Positions 15,396-24,097 of a stretch of DNA of 64,000 bases are shown here, piece by piece. The notes under the pieces were generated by a model. It did no database searches and had not been told where the DNA came from. It saw only the letters and a list, made by a program, of their open reading frames with translations. Location of the stretch: NCBI RefSeq assembly GCF_000691525.1, contig NZ_JMDW01000005.1, positions 124,001-188,000 of the forward strand, read 5' to 3'. Numbering within the stretch: position 1 is the stretch's first letter; each line of letters starts with the position of its first letter. The translations under genes were made by a program, and so were the position numbers. The stretch is from Mycolicibacterium neoaurum ATCC 25795 (GTDB lineage: Bacteria > Actinomycetota > Actinomycetes > Mycobacteriales > Mycobacteriaceae).

Positions 15396-17252
15396 TCACT
15401 TCTTGGCTTTGTCCGCGACGGCCTCGGTGGACAACGCCGCGACAAAGGCCTCCTGCGGGACATCGACCCGGCCGATGGTCTTCATCCGCTTCTTGCCCTC
15501 CTTCTGCTTCTCCAGCAGCTTGCGTTTACGGGTGATGTCACCGCCATAGCACTTGGACAGCACGTCCTTGCGGATGGCCCGGATGTTCTCGCGGGCAATG
15601 ATTCTCGAACCGATCGCGGCCTGGATCGGCACCTCGAACTGCTGGCGCGGGATGAGTTCCTTGAGCTTGGTCGTCATCTTGTTGCCGTAGGCCGCGGCGC
15701 CGTCCTTGTGCACGATGGCGCTGAACGCGTCGACGGCCTCGCCCTGCAGCAGGATGTCGACCTTCACCAGGTCGGCCTCCTGCTCGCCGGCCTCCTCGTA
15801 GTCCAGGCTTGCGTAACCGCGGGTGCGGGACTTCAACGAATCGAAGAAGTCGAAGATGATCTCGCCCAGCGGCATGGTGTAGCGCAGCTCGACGCGCTCC
15901 GGGGACAGATAGTCCATCCCGCCGAGCTCACCGCGGCGGGACTGGCACAGCTCCATGATGGTGCCGATGAACTCGCTGGGCGCGATGACCGTCGTCTTGA
16001 CCACCGGTTCGTAGACGGCGCGAACCTTGCCCTCGGGCCAGTCCGACGGGTTGGTCACCACCATCTCGGTGTTGTCTTCTTTGACCACCCGGTAGACCAC
16101 GTTGGGGGCCGTCGAGATGAGGTCGAGATTGAACTCACGCTCCAGGCGCTCGCGGGTGATCTCCATGTGCAACAGGCCGAGGAACCCACACCGGAAGCCG
16201 AAGCCCAGCGCCACCGATGTCTCGGGCTCATAGGTCAGCGCGGCGTCGTTGAGCTGCAACTTGTCCAGCGCCTCGCGCAGCACCGGATAGTCCGAGCCGT
16301 CCACCGGGTACAGGCCCGAGTACACCATCGGGCGCGGCTCGCGGTAGCCGGTGAGCGCCTCGGTGGCGCCCTGGCGCGCGGTGGTGACGGTATCGCCGAC
16401 CTTCGACTGCCGGACATCCTTCACGCCGGTGATGAGGTAACCGACCTCGCCGACCCCGAGGCCGTCGGAGGCCTTCGGTTCGGGCGAGACGATGCCGACC
16501 TCGAGCAACTCGTGCGTCGCACCGGTGGACATCATCTTGATCTTCTCGCGGGGATTGAGCTTGCCGTCCACGACCCGCACGTAGGTCACCACACCGCGGT
16601 AGATGTCGTACACCGAGTCGAAGATCATTGCTCGCGCGGGGGCGTCGGCATCCCCGACCGGGGCCGGGATCTGCCGGACCACCTCGTCGAGCAGTTCGCG
16701 CACGCCGACACCGGTCTTGCCGGACACCCGCAGCACGTCCTCTGGCTCACAGCCGATGATGTGCGCGATCTCCCCGGCGTACCGGTCCGGGTCGGCGGCG
16801 GGCAGGTCGATTTTGTTCAGGACAGGGATGATGGTCAGGTCCCGGTCCAGCGCCAGGTAGAGGTTCGCCAGCGTCTGGGCCTCGATGCCCTGCGCGGCGT
16901 CGACCAGCAGCACCGCCCCCTCGCAGGCCTCCAGAGCGCGCGACACCTCGTAGGTGAAGTCGACGTGGCCGGGGGTGTCGATCAGATGCAGGACGTAGTT
17001 CTCTTCGGTGCCGTCCTCGGCGGTGACCGTCCACGGCAGCCGCACGTTCTGGGCCTTGATGGTGATCCCGCGCTCGCGTTCGATGTCCATCCGGTCCAGG
17101 TACTGGGCCCGCATGTCGCGGTCGGCGACGACGCCGGTGATGCCAAGCATCCGGTCGGCCAGGGTCGATTTACCGTGGTCGATATGCGCGATGATGCAGA
17201 AGTTCCTGATCTGCGCCGGCGCAGTGAACGTCTTGTCGGCGAAACTACTGAT
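15396..17252 (-). CDS. lepA: Elongation factor 4 (LepA), start codon apparently ATC
   Basis: Ribosomal back-translocase GTPase, about 618 residues. The G domain has AHIDHGKST (residues 22-30 from the proposed start), DTPGHVDF and [11 protein letters not shown]; the C-terminal LepA domain ends [17 protein letters not shown]. The first ATG (17150) would remove the P-loop, so the gene must start earlier. From the in-frame upstream stop to that ATG there is no ATG, GTG or TTG. An AGGAG site (17259-17263) lies 6 bases before ATC at 17252 (then SSFADKTF), the best-placed start; ATT at 17258 directly abuts the site. Confidence 0.9.
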   Translation of the reverse strand: MSSFADKTFTAPAQIRNFCIIAHIDHGKSTLADRMLGITGVVADRDMRAQYLDRMDIERERGITIKAQNVRLPWTVTAEDGTEENYVLHLIDTPGHVDFTYEVSRALEACEGAVLLVDAAQGIEAQTLANLYLALDRDLTIIPVLNKIDLPAADPDRYAGEIAHIIGCEPEDVLRVSGKTGVGVRELLDEVVRQIPAPVGDADAPARAMIFDSVYDIYRGVVTYVRVVDGKLNPREKIKMMSTGATHELLEVGIVSPEPKASDGLGVGEVGYLITGVKDVRQSKVGDTVTTARQGATEALTGYREPRPMVYSGLYPVDGSDYPVLREALDKLQLNDAALTYEPETSVALGFGFRCGFLGLLHMEITRERLEREFNLDLISTAPNVVYRVVKEDNTEMVVTNPSDWPEGKVRAVYEPVVKTTVIAPSEFIGTIMELCQSRRGELGGMDYLSPERVELRYTMPLGEIIFDFFDSLKSRTRGYASLDYEEAGEQEADLVKVDILLQGEAVDAFSAIVHKDGAAAYGNKMTTKLKELIPRQQFEVPIQAAIGSRIIARENIRAIRKDVLSKCYGGDITRKRKLLEKQKEGKKRMKTIGRVDVPQEAFVAALSTEAVADKAKK

Positions 17253-17338
17253 GGGAATCTCCTGGTCGAAGCGCGATAGGTGGGTCCAGCGTATCGACAG
17301 CAGGCCGTCGCCTCACAATCGCGACCTATGCTCGTCAC
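17253..17338. promoter_or_regulatory. Divergent region between lepA and the PemK-like gene
   Basis: About 86 bases between the two start regions. It holds the lepA AGGAG site (17259-17263, minus strand) and an in-frame TGA near 17310 that bounds the lepA frame. No clear -10/-35 pair was recognised. Confidence 0.4.
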
Positions 17339-17926
17339 ATGGCGTCGCAGTGGAAGACCTTCCAACGCTTCGCGGAGCACCTTGTCTTCAACGAAGCACC
17401 CAAGATCATCCGGCAGCTGCCCAAGCCCGAGCGGGTCCTGCAACAGGGGCTGAAAATCGGTCTGGACGCGTTGGCCGGCGCGCAAGCCGCCCAGCGGCCG
17501 CCGACGGCGATCACCGCCGGACGCCCGGTGACCAGCGCAAGTGTTCCGACCGCGCATCGGGCCAGGCGCATCGAGTACTCCCCTGACCTGGACGGCCGTG
17601 CCGACCCCGGCGAGATCGTGTGGACCTGGGTGGTCTACGAGGACGACCCCACCCGCGGCAAGGACCGACCGGTCCTCGTCGTCGGGCGCGACCAGCGCAT
17701 GCTACTGGGACTCATGCTGTCCAGCCAGGACCGGCACGCCACCGACGGTGACTGGGTTGGCATCGGCACCGGCAGCTGGGACTACGAGGCCCGGCCCAGC
17801 TGGGTGCGGTTGGACCGGGTGCTCGACGTGCCCGAGGACGGGATTCGGCGCGAGGGCGCGATCCTGGAGCGCGAGAAGTTCGAACTGGTCGCGACCCGGT
17901 TGCGCGCCGAGTTCTCGTGGTCCTGA
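17339..17926 (+). CDS. PemK/MazF-fold protein of the Rv2405 type
   Basis: A 195-residue protein. The C-terminal half (PGEIVWTWVVYEDDPTRGKDRPVLVVG, LLGLMLSSQDRH) carries the PemK-like SH3-barrel fold, including the R-P-V-L-V-V strand. Unlike true MazF toxins it has an 80-residue N-terminal extension and there is no antitoxin gene beside it, so I do not call it a toxin. It is divergent from lepA, the same arrangement as Rv2405 in M. tuberculosis, which suggests a conserved non-toxin role. Confidence 0.75.
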   Translation: MASQWKTFQRFAEHLVFNEAPKIIRQLPKPERVLQQGLKIGLDALAGAQAAQRPPTAITAGRPVTSASVPTAHRARRIEYSPDLDGRADPGEIVWTWVVYEDDPTRGKDRPVLVVGRDQRMLLGLMLSSQDRHATDGDWVGIGTGSWDYEARPSWVRLDRVLDVPEDGIRREGAILEREKFELVATRLRAEFSWS

Positions 17927-17972
17927 TTTTCGCTGCCGCGAAGGCGTCCTGATTTTCGCTGCCGCGAAGGCG
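17921..17972. repeat. 26-bp perfect tandem duplication with hairpins at a convergent gene end
   Basis: The 26-base unit starting TCCTGATTTTCGC is present twice (17921-17946 and 17947-17972) and a third partial copy (ACCTGATT) follows. Each unit contains TTCGC-TGCC-GCGAA, a small hairpin, and the first contains the TGA of the PemK-like gene. It fills the space before the convergent monooxygenase gene, so tandem weak terminators are possible. Confidence 0.8.
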
Positions 17973-17979
17973 ACCTGAT

Positions 17980-19077
17980 TCAGGCCGGCACGCCCGCACG
18001 CACCAGCGGCAGCACGCCGTGGCCGACATGACGGATCTCGTCGGCCTGCGGGTAGCCCGAGAGCACGAACTCGCTGATGCCCAGCCCCGCGTATTCCGCA
18101 AACACCGCGGCAACCTGCTCGTAGCTGCCGATCGCCGCGGTACCCGCGCCGTCGCGTAACAGGCTCGGACCGGCCCACAGCCCGGGATGAACCTCGAGGC
18201 TGCGCGCGTCGACCAGGTGACCGGTGGTCAGCGCCGCCATCCGGCGCTGCCCCTCCGAGCCGCTGGACAGGTAGCGATCGTGGGCACGGCGCACGGCGTC
18301 GGGGTCCAGGCCGGCGATGAGTTCTTCGGCGCGCTGCCAGGCCTGCTCCTCGGTGGGCCGCGCCACGGTGTGCAGGCGCAGGCCGAACCGCACTTCCCGT
18401 CCGTGCCGTGCCGCCGCGACGCGCACCCGGTCGATCTTCTCCGCGACCTGATCCGGCGGCTCACCCCACGTCAGGTAGACATCGGCATGTTCGGCAGCCA
18501 CCTCGATCGCCTCGGGTGAGGAGCCGCCGAAGTAGACCGTGGGCACCTGCTGCACCGGATAGGCCGTCCTGGCGTTCGCCACGTCGTAGAACTCACCGCG
18601 GAAGGTGAACTCCGGATTGCTCCATGAGCCGCGGACCACGGTCAGGAACTCGGCGGTTCGCCGATACCGCGCGGACTTGTCGATCGCATCGCCGTAGCGG
18701 CGCATCTCGGCATCGTCGCCGCCGGTGACGATGTTGAGGGCCAACCGGTTTCCGGTGAAGCGCTGGTAGGTGCTGACCTGCTGGACGGCCAGTGTCGGTG
18801 AGAGCACGCCGGGCCGGAACGCCACCAGGAATTTGAGCCGCTCGGTGTGTTGGGCCAATGCCGCGGTGGCCAACCACGAGTCCTCGCAATGGGATCCCGT
18901 CGGCGTGAGGGCGGCCTCGAACCCCAGATCCTCGGCGGTGCGCACCAGCGCGGTCAGGTTCTCCAGCGTCGGCTGCAGGTGTGAACGCGCACGGCTCGCC
19001 GAATCTCCTCGGTTGTCGGCGATCGTCGTGGTGTCGCCGTGCGTGGGCAGATACCAATGAAACTTCACCGTCACCAC
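17980..19077 (-). CDS. SsuD-like flavin-dependent alkanesulfonate monooxygenase
   Basis: Luciferase-like monooxygenase of the SsuD group, about 365 residues, expected to use FMNH2 and O2 to release sulfite from sulfonates. KFHWYLPTHGDT at the N-terminus, AALTPTGSHCEDSWLATAAL, FRPGVLSPTLAVQQV, LALNIVTGGDDAEMRRYGD and VPTVYFGGSSPEA match alkanesulfonate monooxygenases. Start chosen at GTG 19077, 7 bases after a CGGAGGGG ribosome site; a TTG-initiated longer frame has no such site. Divergent from the MetN-like transporter operon, which suggests organosulfur use. Confidence 0.85.
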   Translation of the reverse strand: MVTVKFHWYLPTHGDTTTIADNRGDSASRARSHLQPTLENLTALVRTAEDLGFEAALTPTGSHCEDSWLATAALAQHTERLKFLVAFRPGVLSPTLAVQQVSTYQRFTGNRLALNIVTGGDDAEMRRYGDAIDKSARYRRTAEFLTVVRGSWSNPEFTFRGEFYDVANARTAYPVQQVPTVYFGGSSPEAIEVAAEHADVYLTWGEPPDQVAEKIDRVRVAAARHGREVRFGLRLHTVARPTEEQAWQRAEELIAGLDPDAVRRAHDRYLSSGSEGQRRMAALTTGHLVDARSLEVHPGLWAGPSLLRDGAGTAAIGSYEQVAAVFAEYAGLGISEFVLSGYPQADEIRHVGHGVLPLVRAGVPA

Positions 19078-19307
19078 GTCGGCACCCCTCCGACGCTCCG
19101 CTTCATCGATACCGGGCAGAAATCCAGTCGCATCCGACAAATCTACTCAGCGACAGTGACTTTCGACAATTGTGACGTACTTCGGATCAATCAGATCGCT
19201 ACGGTTCCGCGGCGGCGGCCCAGTACGTATCTTGAGCGGATTCGCGCAAAGGTGTGCCAGCGCTCCGTGCCGTCCGACCCCGGGGCGGATCAACCAAGAG
19301 AGTCAAC
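19078..19307. promoter_or_regulatory. Divergent control region of the organosulfur genes
   Basis: 230 bases between the SsuD-like gene (minus) and the MetN-like gene (plus). A plus-strand TCGACA...17 bases...ATCAAT pair near 19163-19191 overlaps the palindrome ACAATTGT. Just before metN a GC-rich dyad TCCGACCCCGGGGCGGA could form structure. I saw no Cys-run leader ORF and no convincing SAM riboswitch here. Confidence 0.35.
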
Positions 19308-20309
19308 GTGATCGAGATCGAGAATCTGACCAAGAGGTTCGGCGACCGCACCGTCCTCGACGATATCTCCCTATCGGTCGGCAGCGGTGAGATCCTGGCC
19401 GTCGTCGGACCGAGTGGCGCCGGAAAGAGCACGTTGTCGCGCTGTGTGAGTTTCCTGGAACGGCCAACCAGCGGCACCGTGCGGGTCGACGGCAAGGACT
19501 TCACCCGCCTCGACCGTGCCGAACTACTGGCCGCCCGCCGCAGTGTCGGCGTGATCTTCCAGACCGCCCCGCTGCTGCGCCGCCGCACCGTGGCCCAGAA
19601 CATCGCGCTGCCTTTGCAATACCTGCACGCCACCGAGGGCTCCGCGGCCGCCCGGGTCGACAGACTCCTGGAACGGGTCGGACTCGGTGATCGTCGCGAG
19701 TTCTACCCCGCCCAGCTCTCCGGTGGCCAGAAGCAGCGGGTCGGTATCGCCCGGGCGCTCGCGCTCGGGCCGTCCAACCTGCTCTCCGACGAGGCCACGT
19801 CCGGGCTGGACCCGGCCACAACCCAGTCGATCCTTGGATTGCTCGGCGAACTGCGCGACGAGTTCGGCCTCTCGATCATCCTGATCACCCACGAGATGGA
19901 GGTGGTCCGTGAGATCGCCGACTCGGTGGCCCGCATCGACAACGGCCGCATCATCGAGAGCGGCTCCGTCGAGGACATCATCCTCGATCCGAATTCTGCT
20001 CTGGCACATGAATTGTTACCCGATCGTCCCAGCGCGCCCGTGCGCACACCCGGCGACGTATGGGAGGTCTCGTATGCCTCGCGCAATGTCCCGCTGGATT
20101 GGTTGACCTCCATCAGGTCCACACCGGGACTGGCCGGTGCACAGGTCAGTGTGCTCAGCGCCAGCGTGGAGGCGATCCGCGGCGTCGCGGTGGGCCGCGC
20201 CGTGCTCGCCATCTCCCCCGGCGCACCAGCCGGTTTCGCCGATCACCTGCGTGACCGCGGACTGCACGTGCGTGCCGTCGGCGCCGCCAGCGATGAGGAA
20301 GCGGCATGA
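19308..20309 (+). CDS. MetN-like ABC transporter ATPase
   Basis: A 333-residue ATPase of the methionine/organosulfur uptake (MUT) family. Walker [10 protein letters not shown], signature [15 protein letters not shown], Walker [15 protein letters not shown] and switch [13 protein letters not shown] are intact. The last about 75 residues form a NIL-type domain ([25 protein letters not shown]) found in MetN. Start GTG 19308 ([11 protein letters not shown]) is preceded by AAGAGAG. It overlaps the permease as ATGA. The gene set with two flavin monooxygenases points to organosulfur compounds rather than only methionine. Confidence 0.88.
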   Translation: MIEIENLTKRFGDRTVLDDISLSVGSGEILAVVGPSGAGKSTLSRCVSFLERPTSGTVRVDGKDFTRLDRAELLAARRSVGVIFQTAPLLRRRTVAQNIALPLQYLHATEGSAAARVDRLLERVGLGDRREFYPAQLSGGQKQRVGIARALALGPSNLLSDEATSGLDPATTQSILGLLGELRDEFGLSIILITHEMEVVREIADSVARIDNGRIIESGSVEDIILDPNSALAHELLPDRPSAPVRTPGDVWEVSYASRNVPLDWLTSIRSTPGLAGAQVSVLSASVEAIRGVAVGRAVLAISPGAPAGFADHLRDRGLHVRAVGAASDEEAA

Positions 20310-20989
20310 ACCTGCTTGCCGCCGAAGACTTCAGCACCCCATGGGCACGGGTCCCCGATCTGCTCCTACCCGCCTACGGTGAGACCTGGGTGATGGTCGG
20401 GGTGACGATGACGCTCGTGGTGCTGATCGGCACACCGGTGGGCATCGTGCTGCACAACACGTCGTCGTTCGGGCTGTTCCCGGACCCGCGGGTGTTCAAC
20501 GTGCTGAACACGATCGTCAACATCGGCCGATCCCTGCCGTTCTTGATCCTGATGGCCGCGATCATCCCGATAACCCGATTCATCGTCGGCACCACCATCG
20601 GCATAGCCGCCGCGATCGTGCCGATGACGGTCGCCGGGATACCTTTCTTCGCCCGCCTCGTCCAGAACGCTCTGCGCGAGGTTCGCACCGATGTCGCCGA
20701 CATGGGACTGGTCTCTGGCGGTTCGCACGTCCAGGTGATCCGGTCCGTGCAGCTGTCCGAGGCGCTTCCTGCGCTGGCCGGCGCCCTGACCGTCAACACC
20801 ATCGCGATGATCGAGTACTCGGCGATCGCCGGATCGATCGGCGCCGGCGGCGTCGGACACCTCGCAATCACCTACGGCTACAACCGGTTCGACGACAACA
20901 TCATGATCGCCACCGTGATCGCGCTGATCCTCACCATTCAGTTGGTGCAGTTCACCGGCGACCGCGCGGTCAAAGCACTCACCCGCTGA
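20306..20989 (+). CDS. MetI-like ABC transporter permease
   Basis: A 227-residue permease with about five membrane segments. [17 protein letters not shown], the EAA-type loop [20 protein letters not shown] and [22 protein letters not shown] are signature stretches of MetI. Start overlaps the ATPase stop (ATGA); the binding-protein gene follows after 22 bases. Confidence 0.88.
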   Translation: MNLLAAEDFSTPWARVPDLLLPAYGETWVMVGVTMTLVVLIGTPVGIVLHNTSSFGLFPDPRVFNVLNTIVNIGRSLPFLILMAAIIPITRFIVGTTIGIAAAIVPMTVAGIPFFARLVQNALREVRTDVADMGLVSGGSHVQVIRSVQLSEALPALAGALTVNTIAMIEYSAIAGSIGAGGVGHLAITYGYNRFDDNIMIATVIALILTIQLVQFTGDRAVKALTR

Positions 20990-21011
20990 CCCGACGAGAA
21001 CAGAGGAACAC

Positions 21012-21935
21012 ATGACAGACCAGCACAGCCCGGCGGCAGACATCGAGATCAGACAGCGCAAGCGGTGGCCGTGGATCGCCTCGGCCGCCGGCATCGTCGC
21101 CGTCGTCATCGGCGGAATCGTCTACAGCCAGACCGCCAATCGAGACCAGCCCTTCGGCACCGAGCTCGAGGTGGCCACCTGGAGTACCGATATCGCGGCC
21201 GAGAACCTACTGGCCTATATCAGCGAAAACATCGCACCCGAGCACGGAATCACCATCAAACCCGTCCAGATCGACAATCTGATCGAGATCAACCGCGCGG
21301 TCGACGCCGGTACCGTAGCCGGCAACTTCTTCGAGCACCAGCCGTTCCTGAACGATGCCATCGCCGCCAACGGTTTCGAACTGACGCTGGCCGCACCGAC
21401 ATTCACCTGGGATCAGGCCACCTACTCCGACAAGTATGACAGCTGGGACCAACTGCCCGCCGGCGCCAAGATCGCCCTGCGCGACGATCCCGCCGGTCAG
21501 GCCATTGCCCTGTTGGATCTCGCCGAGGCCGGTCAGATCACCTTGGCGCCGGGCAAGGACACCGTCGAGGGGCTGCCCCAGCTCAGTGATGTGGCCACCA
21601 ACCCGAAGGACTACGAGTTCGTCCAGGTACCGATCGGCCAACTGGCCCGCAGCCTGGCCGATGTCGACGCCGTGGTGGTGCACATCTCCGATGTGTATGC
21701 CGCGGGACTGCGCGAAGACCAGATCCTGGACCGCCATCCCGCGCCAGCAGGCAGCGAGGGCGGCCTGGTGGTCAGCAACAAACATCTCGACGACCCGAAC
21801 GTCAAGAAGCTGATCGCCACCTTCTCCGACCCGAAGATCGCCGAATTCCTGCAGACCACCGACAACGCCCTCATCCGCGACACCCTGGGCCCGATCGGCG
21901 AATCGGTCTCCGCGGGACGCGAGACCAGCTCATGA
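21012..21935 (+). CDS. MetQ/NlpA-type binding protein, membrane-anchored without lipobox
   Basis: A 307-residue NlpA-family binding protein (VQIDNLIEINRAVDAGTVAGNFFEHQPFLND, shown for orientation in two parts, is the usual ligand-domain core, followed by KIALRDDPAGQ and VVSNKHLDDPNVKKL). The N-terminus has a hydrophilic stretch, KRWPW and one membrane helix (IASAAGIVAVVIGGIVY) but no lipobox Cys, so it seems to be anchored by an uncleaved helix, unlike most MetQ lipoproteins. It overlaps the next gene as ATGA. Ligand unknown; organosulfur is likely from context. Confidence 0.82.
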   Translation: MTDQHSPAADIEIRQRKRWPWIASAAGIVAVVIGGIVYSQTANRDQPFGTELEVATWSTDIAAENLLAYISENIAPEHGITIKPVQIDNLIEINRAVDAGTVAGNFFEHQPFLNDAIAANGFELTLAAPTFTWDQATYSDKYDSWDQLPAGAKIALRDDPAGQAIALLDLAEAGQITLAPGKDTVEGLPQLSDVATNPKDYEFVQVPIGQLARSLADVDAVVVHISDVYAAGLREDQILDRHPAPAGSEGGLVVSNKHLDDPNVKKLIATFSDPKIAEFLQTTDNALIRDTLGPIGESVSAGRETSS

Positions 21936-23341
21936 CCGACCGACGCACCAAGCCGCTCTACTACTCGGCATTCGTCATGAACACCGCATCCCATGTGCTG
22001 CATGGATTGTGGCGGGCACCGGAGGCGCGCAACCACGAGTTCAACTCCCTGCGGCACTGGACGTCGCTGGCCGCCGAGGTCGACAAGGCGGGCTACGATC
22101 TGCTGTTCTTCGCCGATGTCTTCGGGTTGCGCGCGCCGTGGAACGGCAACTGGCGCAAGTCCGTGGAGGCGGGCATCCAGATCCCGGTCAACGATCCCTC
22201 GGTGCTGGCCTCCGCCCTCGCCGCGGCGACGGAGAACCTCGGCATCGTGTTCACCAGCTCGATCATCCAGGACCACCCGTTCAACTTCGCCAGGCGGATG
22301 TCCTCACTCGACCATTACACCGAGGGCCGGCTGGGCTGGAACATCGTGACCAGCTTCAACGCCAACATGTTCCGTAGCTTCGGCCACGAGGGCACCCTCG
22401 CCCACGATGAGCGCTACGAGTGGGCCTACGAGTACGTCGACGTGGCCTACAAACTGTGGGAGGGCTCGTGGGACGAGGACGCGCTGGTCCAGGACAAGCA
22501 GCGCGGCGTGCACTCCGACCCGGCGAAGATCCACAAGATCAACCACATCGGGCCCCGGTACAGCGTCGAAGGCCCGCATTTCACCTCGCCCTCCCCGCAA
22601 CGCACACCGGTGCTCTTCCAGGCCGGGTCCTCGCCTGCCGGTCAGCTCTTCTCGGCCCGCAACGCAGAAGGGGTCTACATCGGCAGCCCGACACCTGCGG
22701 ACGCGCACCGGCTGATCACCGAAACCCGTTTGCTGGCAGCCCAGCACGGGCGCGACCCGTCCGACATCACGTTCGCCCAGGGCCTGTCGTTCGTCATCGG
22801 TGACACCCATGCCGATGCGATCCGGCGCAATGACGAACTCAAGCGCTACCTCGATCTGGAGGGCATCGCTCTGCACGCACTCGGTGACGCCGGTATCGAT
22901 GCGGGCGGTCTGCCGCTGGATACCCCGATCAGTGAACTCGGCGAATTCACCGGCATCCAGAGTTTCACGCGTTGGGCCGCCGAGGTGTCGGGAAACGAGG
23001 AGCCCACCATCCGCGATATGGCCTGGGTACTGGAGGGCGCCAACCGGGTCGTCGGCACCCCCGAGGAAATCGCGGATCGCTTGGAAGAATGGCGGGAAGC
23101 CGGTGTCGACGGAATCAACGTCTACCACGCGACGGTTCCGCAATCCTTCCGCGAGGTTGCCGATCGGCTGTTTCCCACCCTGCGCGAGCGCGGCCTGCTC
23201 GGCACCGACAAGTCGGGCACGTTACGCCACAAGCTGCTGGGCAAAGGCGACCGGTTGCCCGACAGCCATCCTGCCGCACGCTACCGCGGCGCCTTCGCCG
23301 ACAACTCGCTGGCCGATCGGGAGGCCCAACCGGTCGCCTGA
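21932..23341 (+). CDS. NtaA/SnaA/DszA-type flavin monooxygenase
   Basis: A 469-residue two-component flavin monooxygenase of the NtaA-SnaA-DszA group, which oxidise thioether, sulfone or nitrogen compounds with FMNH2 from a partner reductase. Typical blocks: AGYDLLFFADVFGLR, SSLDHYTEGRLGWNIVTSFN, HDERYEWAYEYVDVAYKLWEGSW, and TPVLFQAGSSPAGQLFSARNAE. It is translationally coupled (ATGA) to the binding-protein gene, so uptake and oxidation of one organosulfur substrate class is the simplest reading. No reductase gene is in the cluster. Confidence 0.87.
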   Translation: MTDRRTKPLYYSAFVMNTASHVLHGLWRAPEARNHEFNSLRHWTSLAAEVDKAGYDLLFFADVFGLRAPWNGNWRKSVEAGIQIPVNDPSVLASALAAATENLGIVFTSSIIQDHPFNFARRMSSLDHYTEGRLGWNIVTSFNANMFRSFGHEGTLAHDERYEWAYEYVDVAYKLWEGSWDEDALVQDKQRGVHSDPAKIHKINHIGPRYSVEGPHFTSPSPQRTPVLFQAGSSPAGQLFSARNAEGVYIGSPTPADAHRLITETRLLAAQHGRDPSDITFAQGLSFVIGDTHADAIRRNDELKRYLDLEGIALHALGDAGIDAGGLPLDTPISELGEFTGIQSFTRWAAEVSGNEEPTIRDMAWVLEGANRVVGTPEEIADRLEEWREAGVDGINVYHATVPQSFREVADRLFPTLRERGLLGTDKSGTLRHKLLGKGDRLPDSHPAARYRGAFADNSLADREAQPVA

Positions 23342-24097
23342 TCAGCCGGGCGCGAACCGAACGTGTGGCAGTCCGTCCTCGACGGTGACCCGGCATCGAA
23401 CCCCGTAGACCATCTCGATCAGCTCTTCGGTCAGCACCTCGGCAGGAATGCCCGTCGCCACGACCACCCCGCCCGACAGCACCACGATGTGATCGCAGAA
23501 CATCGCCGCCAGATTGAGATCGTGCAGCGCGACGACCGCCGTGATGTCCAACTGGCGGACCAGCGCCAGGATCTCCAACTGATGGGCGATATCGAGGTGG
23601 TTGGTCGGCTCGTCGAGTAGCAGGTGGTCCGGGTCCTGAGCCAGCGCCCTGGCGATCTGGACGCGCTGGCGTTCCCCGCCGGAAAGGGTGTGCCAGAAGC
23701 GCTCCGTCATGTCTGTCAGCCCGGTCGCCGCCAACGCTCGGTCCACCACCGCCGTGCCCTCGGTATCCGTCCCGATCATGCCGGTGTACGGGATCCGGCC
23801 CAGCCGCACCACATCGCGCACCGTGATGTGCAACTCGGTCTCTGCGTGCTGGGCGACCATCGCCACGCGACGGGCCAAGGCGCGCCGTGACATCCGGGAT
23901 ACCGGGCGACCATCGAGTTCGACCGTGCCGTCGTCGGGATGGTCGACCCCGGCGAGCAATTTCAGCAGCGAGGACTTACCGGATCCGTTCGGCCCGAGCA
24001 GTCCCACGGTGCTGCCCAGCGCGGGCTCCACGGTGACACCGTCGAGCACCAGCCGGCCCGAGCGGGTCCAGCCGACGCGGTCCGCGCGCAGGCTCAT
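23342..24097 (-). CDS. FecE/BtuD-type ABC ATPase, probable cobalamin importer
   Basis: A 251-residue ATPase of the siderophore/cobalamin class: GLLGPNGSGKSSLLKLLAG Walker A, LSGGERQRVQIARALAQDP signature, LLLDEPTNHLDIAHQLEIL Walker B and H-loop LHDLNLA. The start is ATG 24097, overlapping the permease stop (ATGA). Homologues in actinobacteria are often labelled heme, iron or F420-0 transporters. The cobalamin-riboswitch-like leader of this operon at 27195-27322 favours cobalamin or a related corrinoid. Confidence 0.85.
   Translation of the reverse strand: MSLRADRVGWTRSGRLVLDGVTVEPALGSTVGLLGPNGSGKSSLLKLLAGVDHPDDGTVELDGRPVSRMSRRALARRVAMVAQHAETELHITVRDVVRLGRIPYTGMIGTDTEGTAVVDRALAATGLTDMTERFWHTLSGGERQRVQIARALAQDPDHLLLDEPTNHLDIAHQLEILALVRQLDITAVVALHDLNLAAMFCDHIVVLSGGVVVATGIPAEVLTEELIEMVYGVRCRVTVEDGLPHVRFAPG

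Noticed and set aside
17339..17926. MazF-type toxin-antitoxin locus
   Set aside because: No antitoxin gene is adjacent, the protein has a long N-terminal extension and the locus is a conserved neighbour of lepA.
19200..19307. Possible SAM riboswitch before the MetN-like gene
   Set aside because: Some GC-rich pairing and a GTGCCAGCG stretch are present, but the ordered helices of SAM-I or SAM-IV could not be traced; a covariance-model scan would decide.
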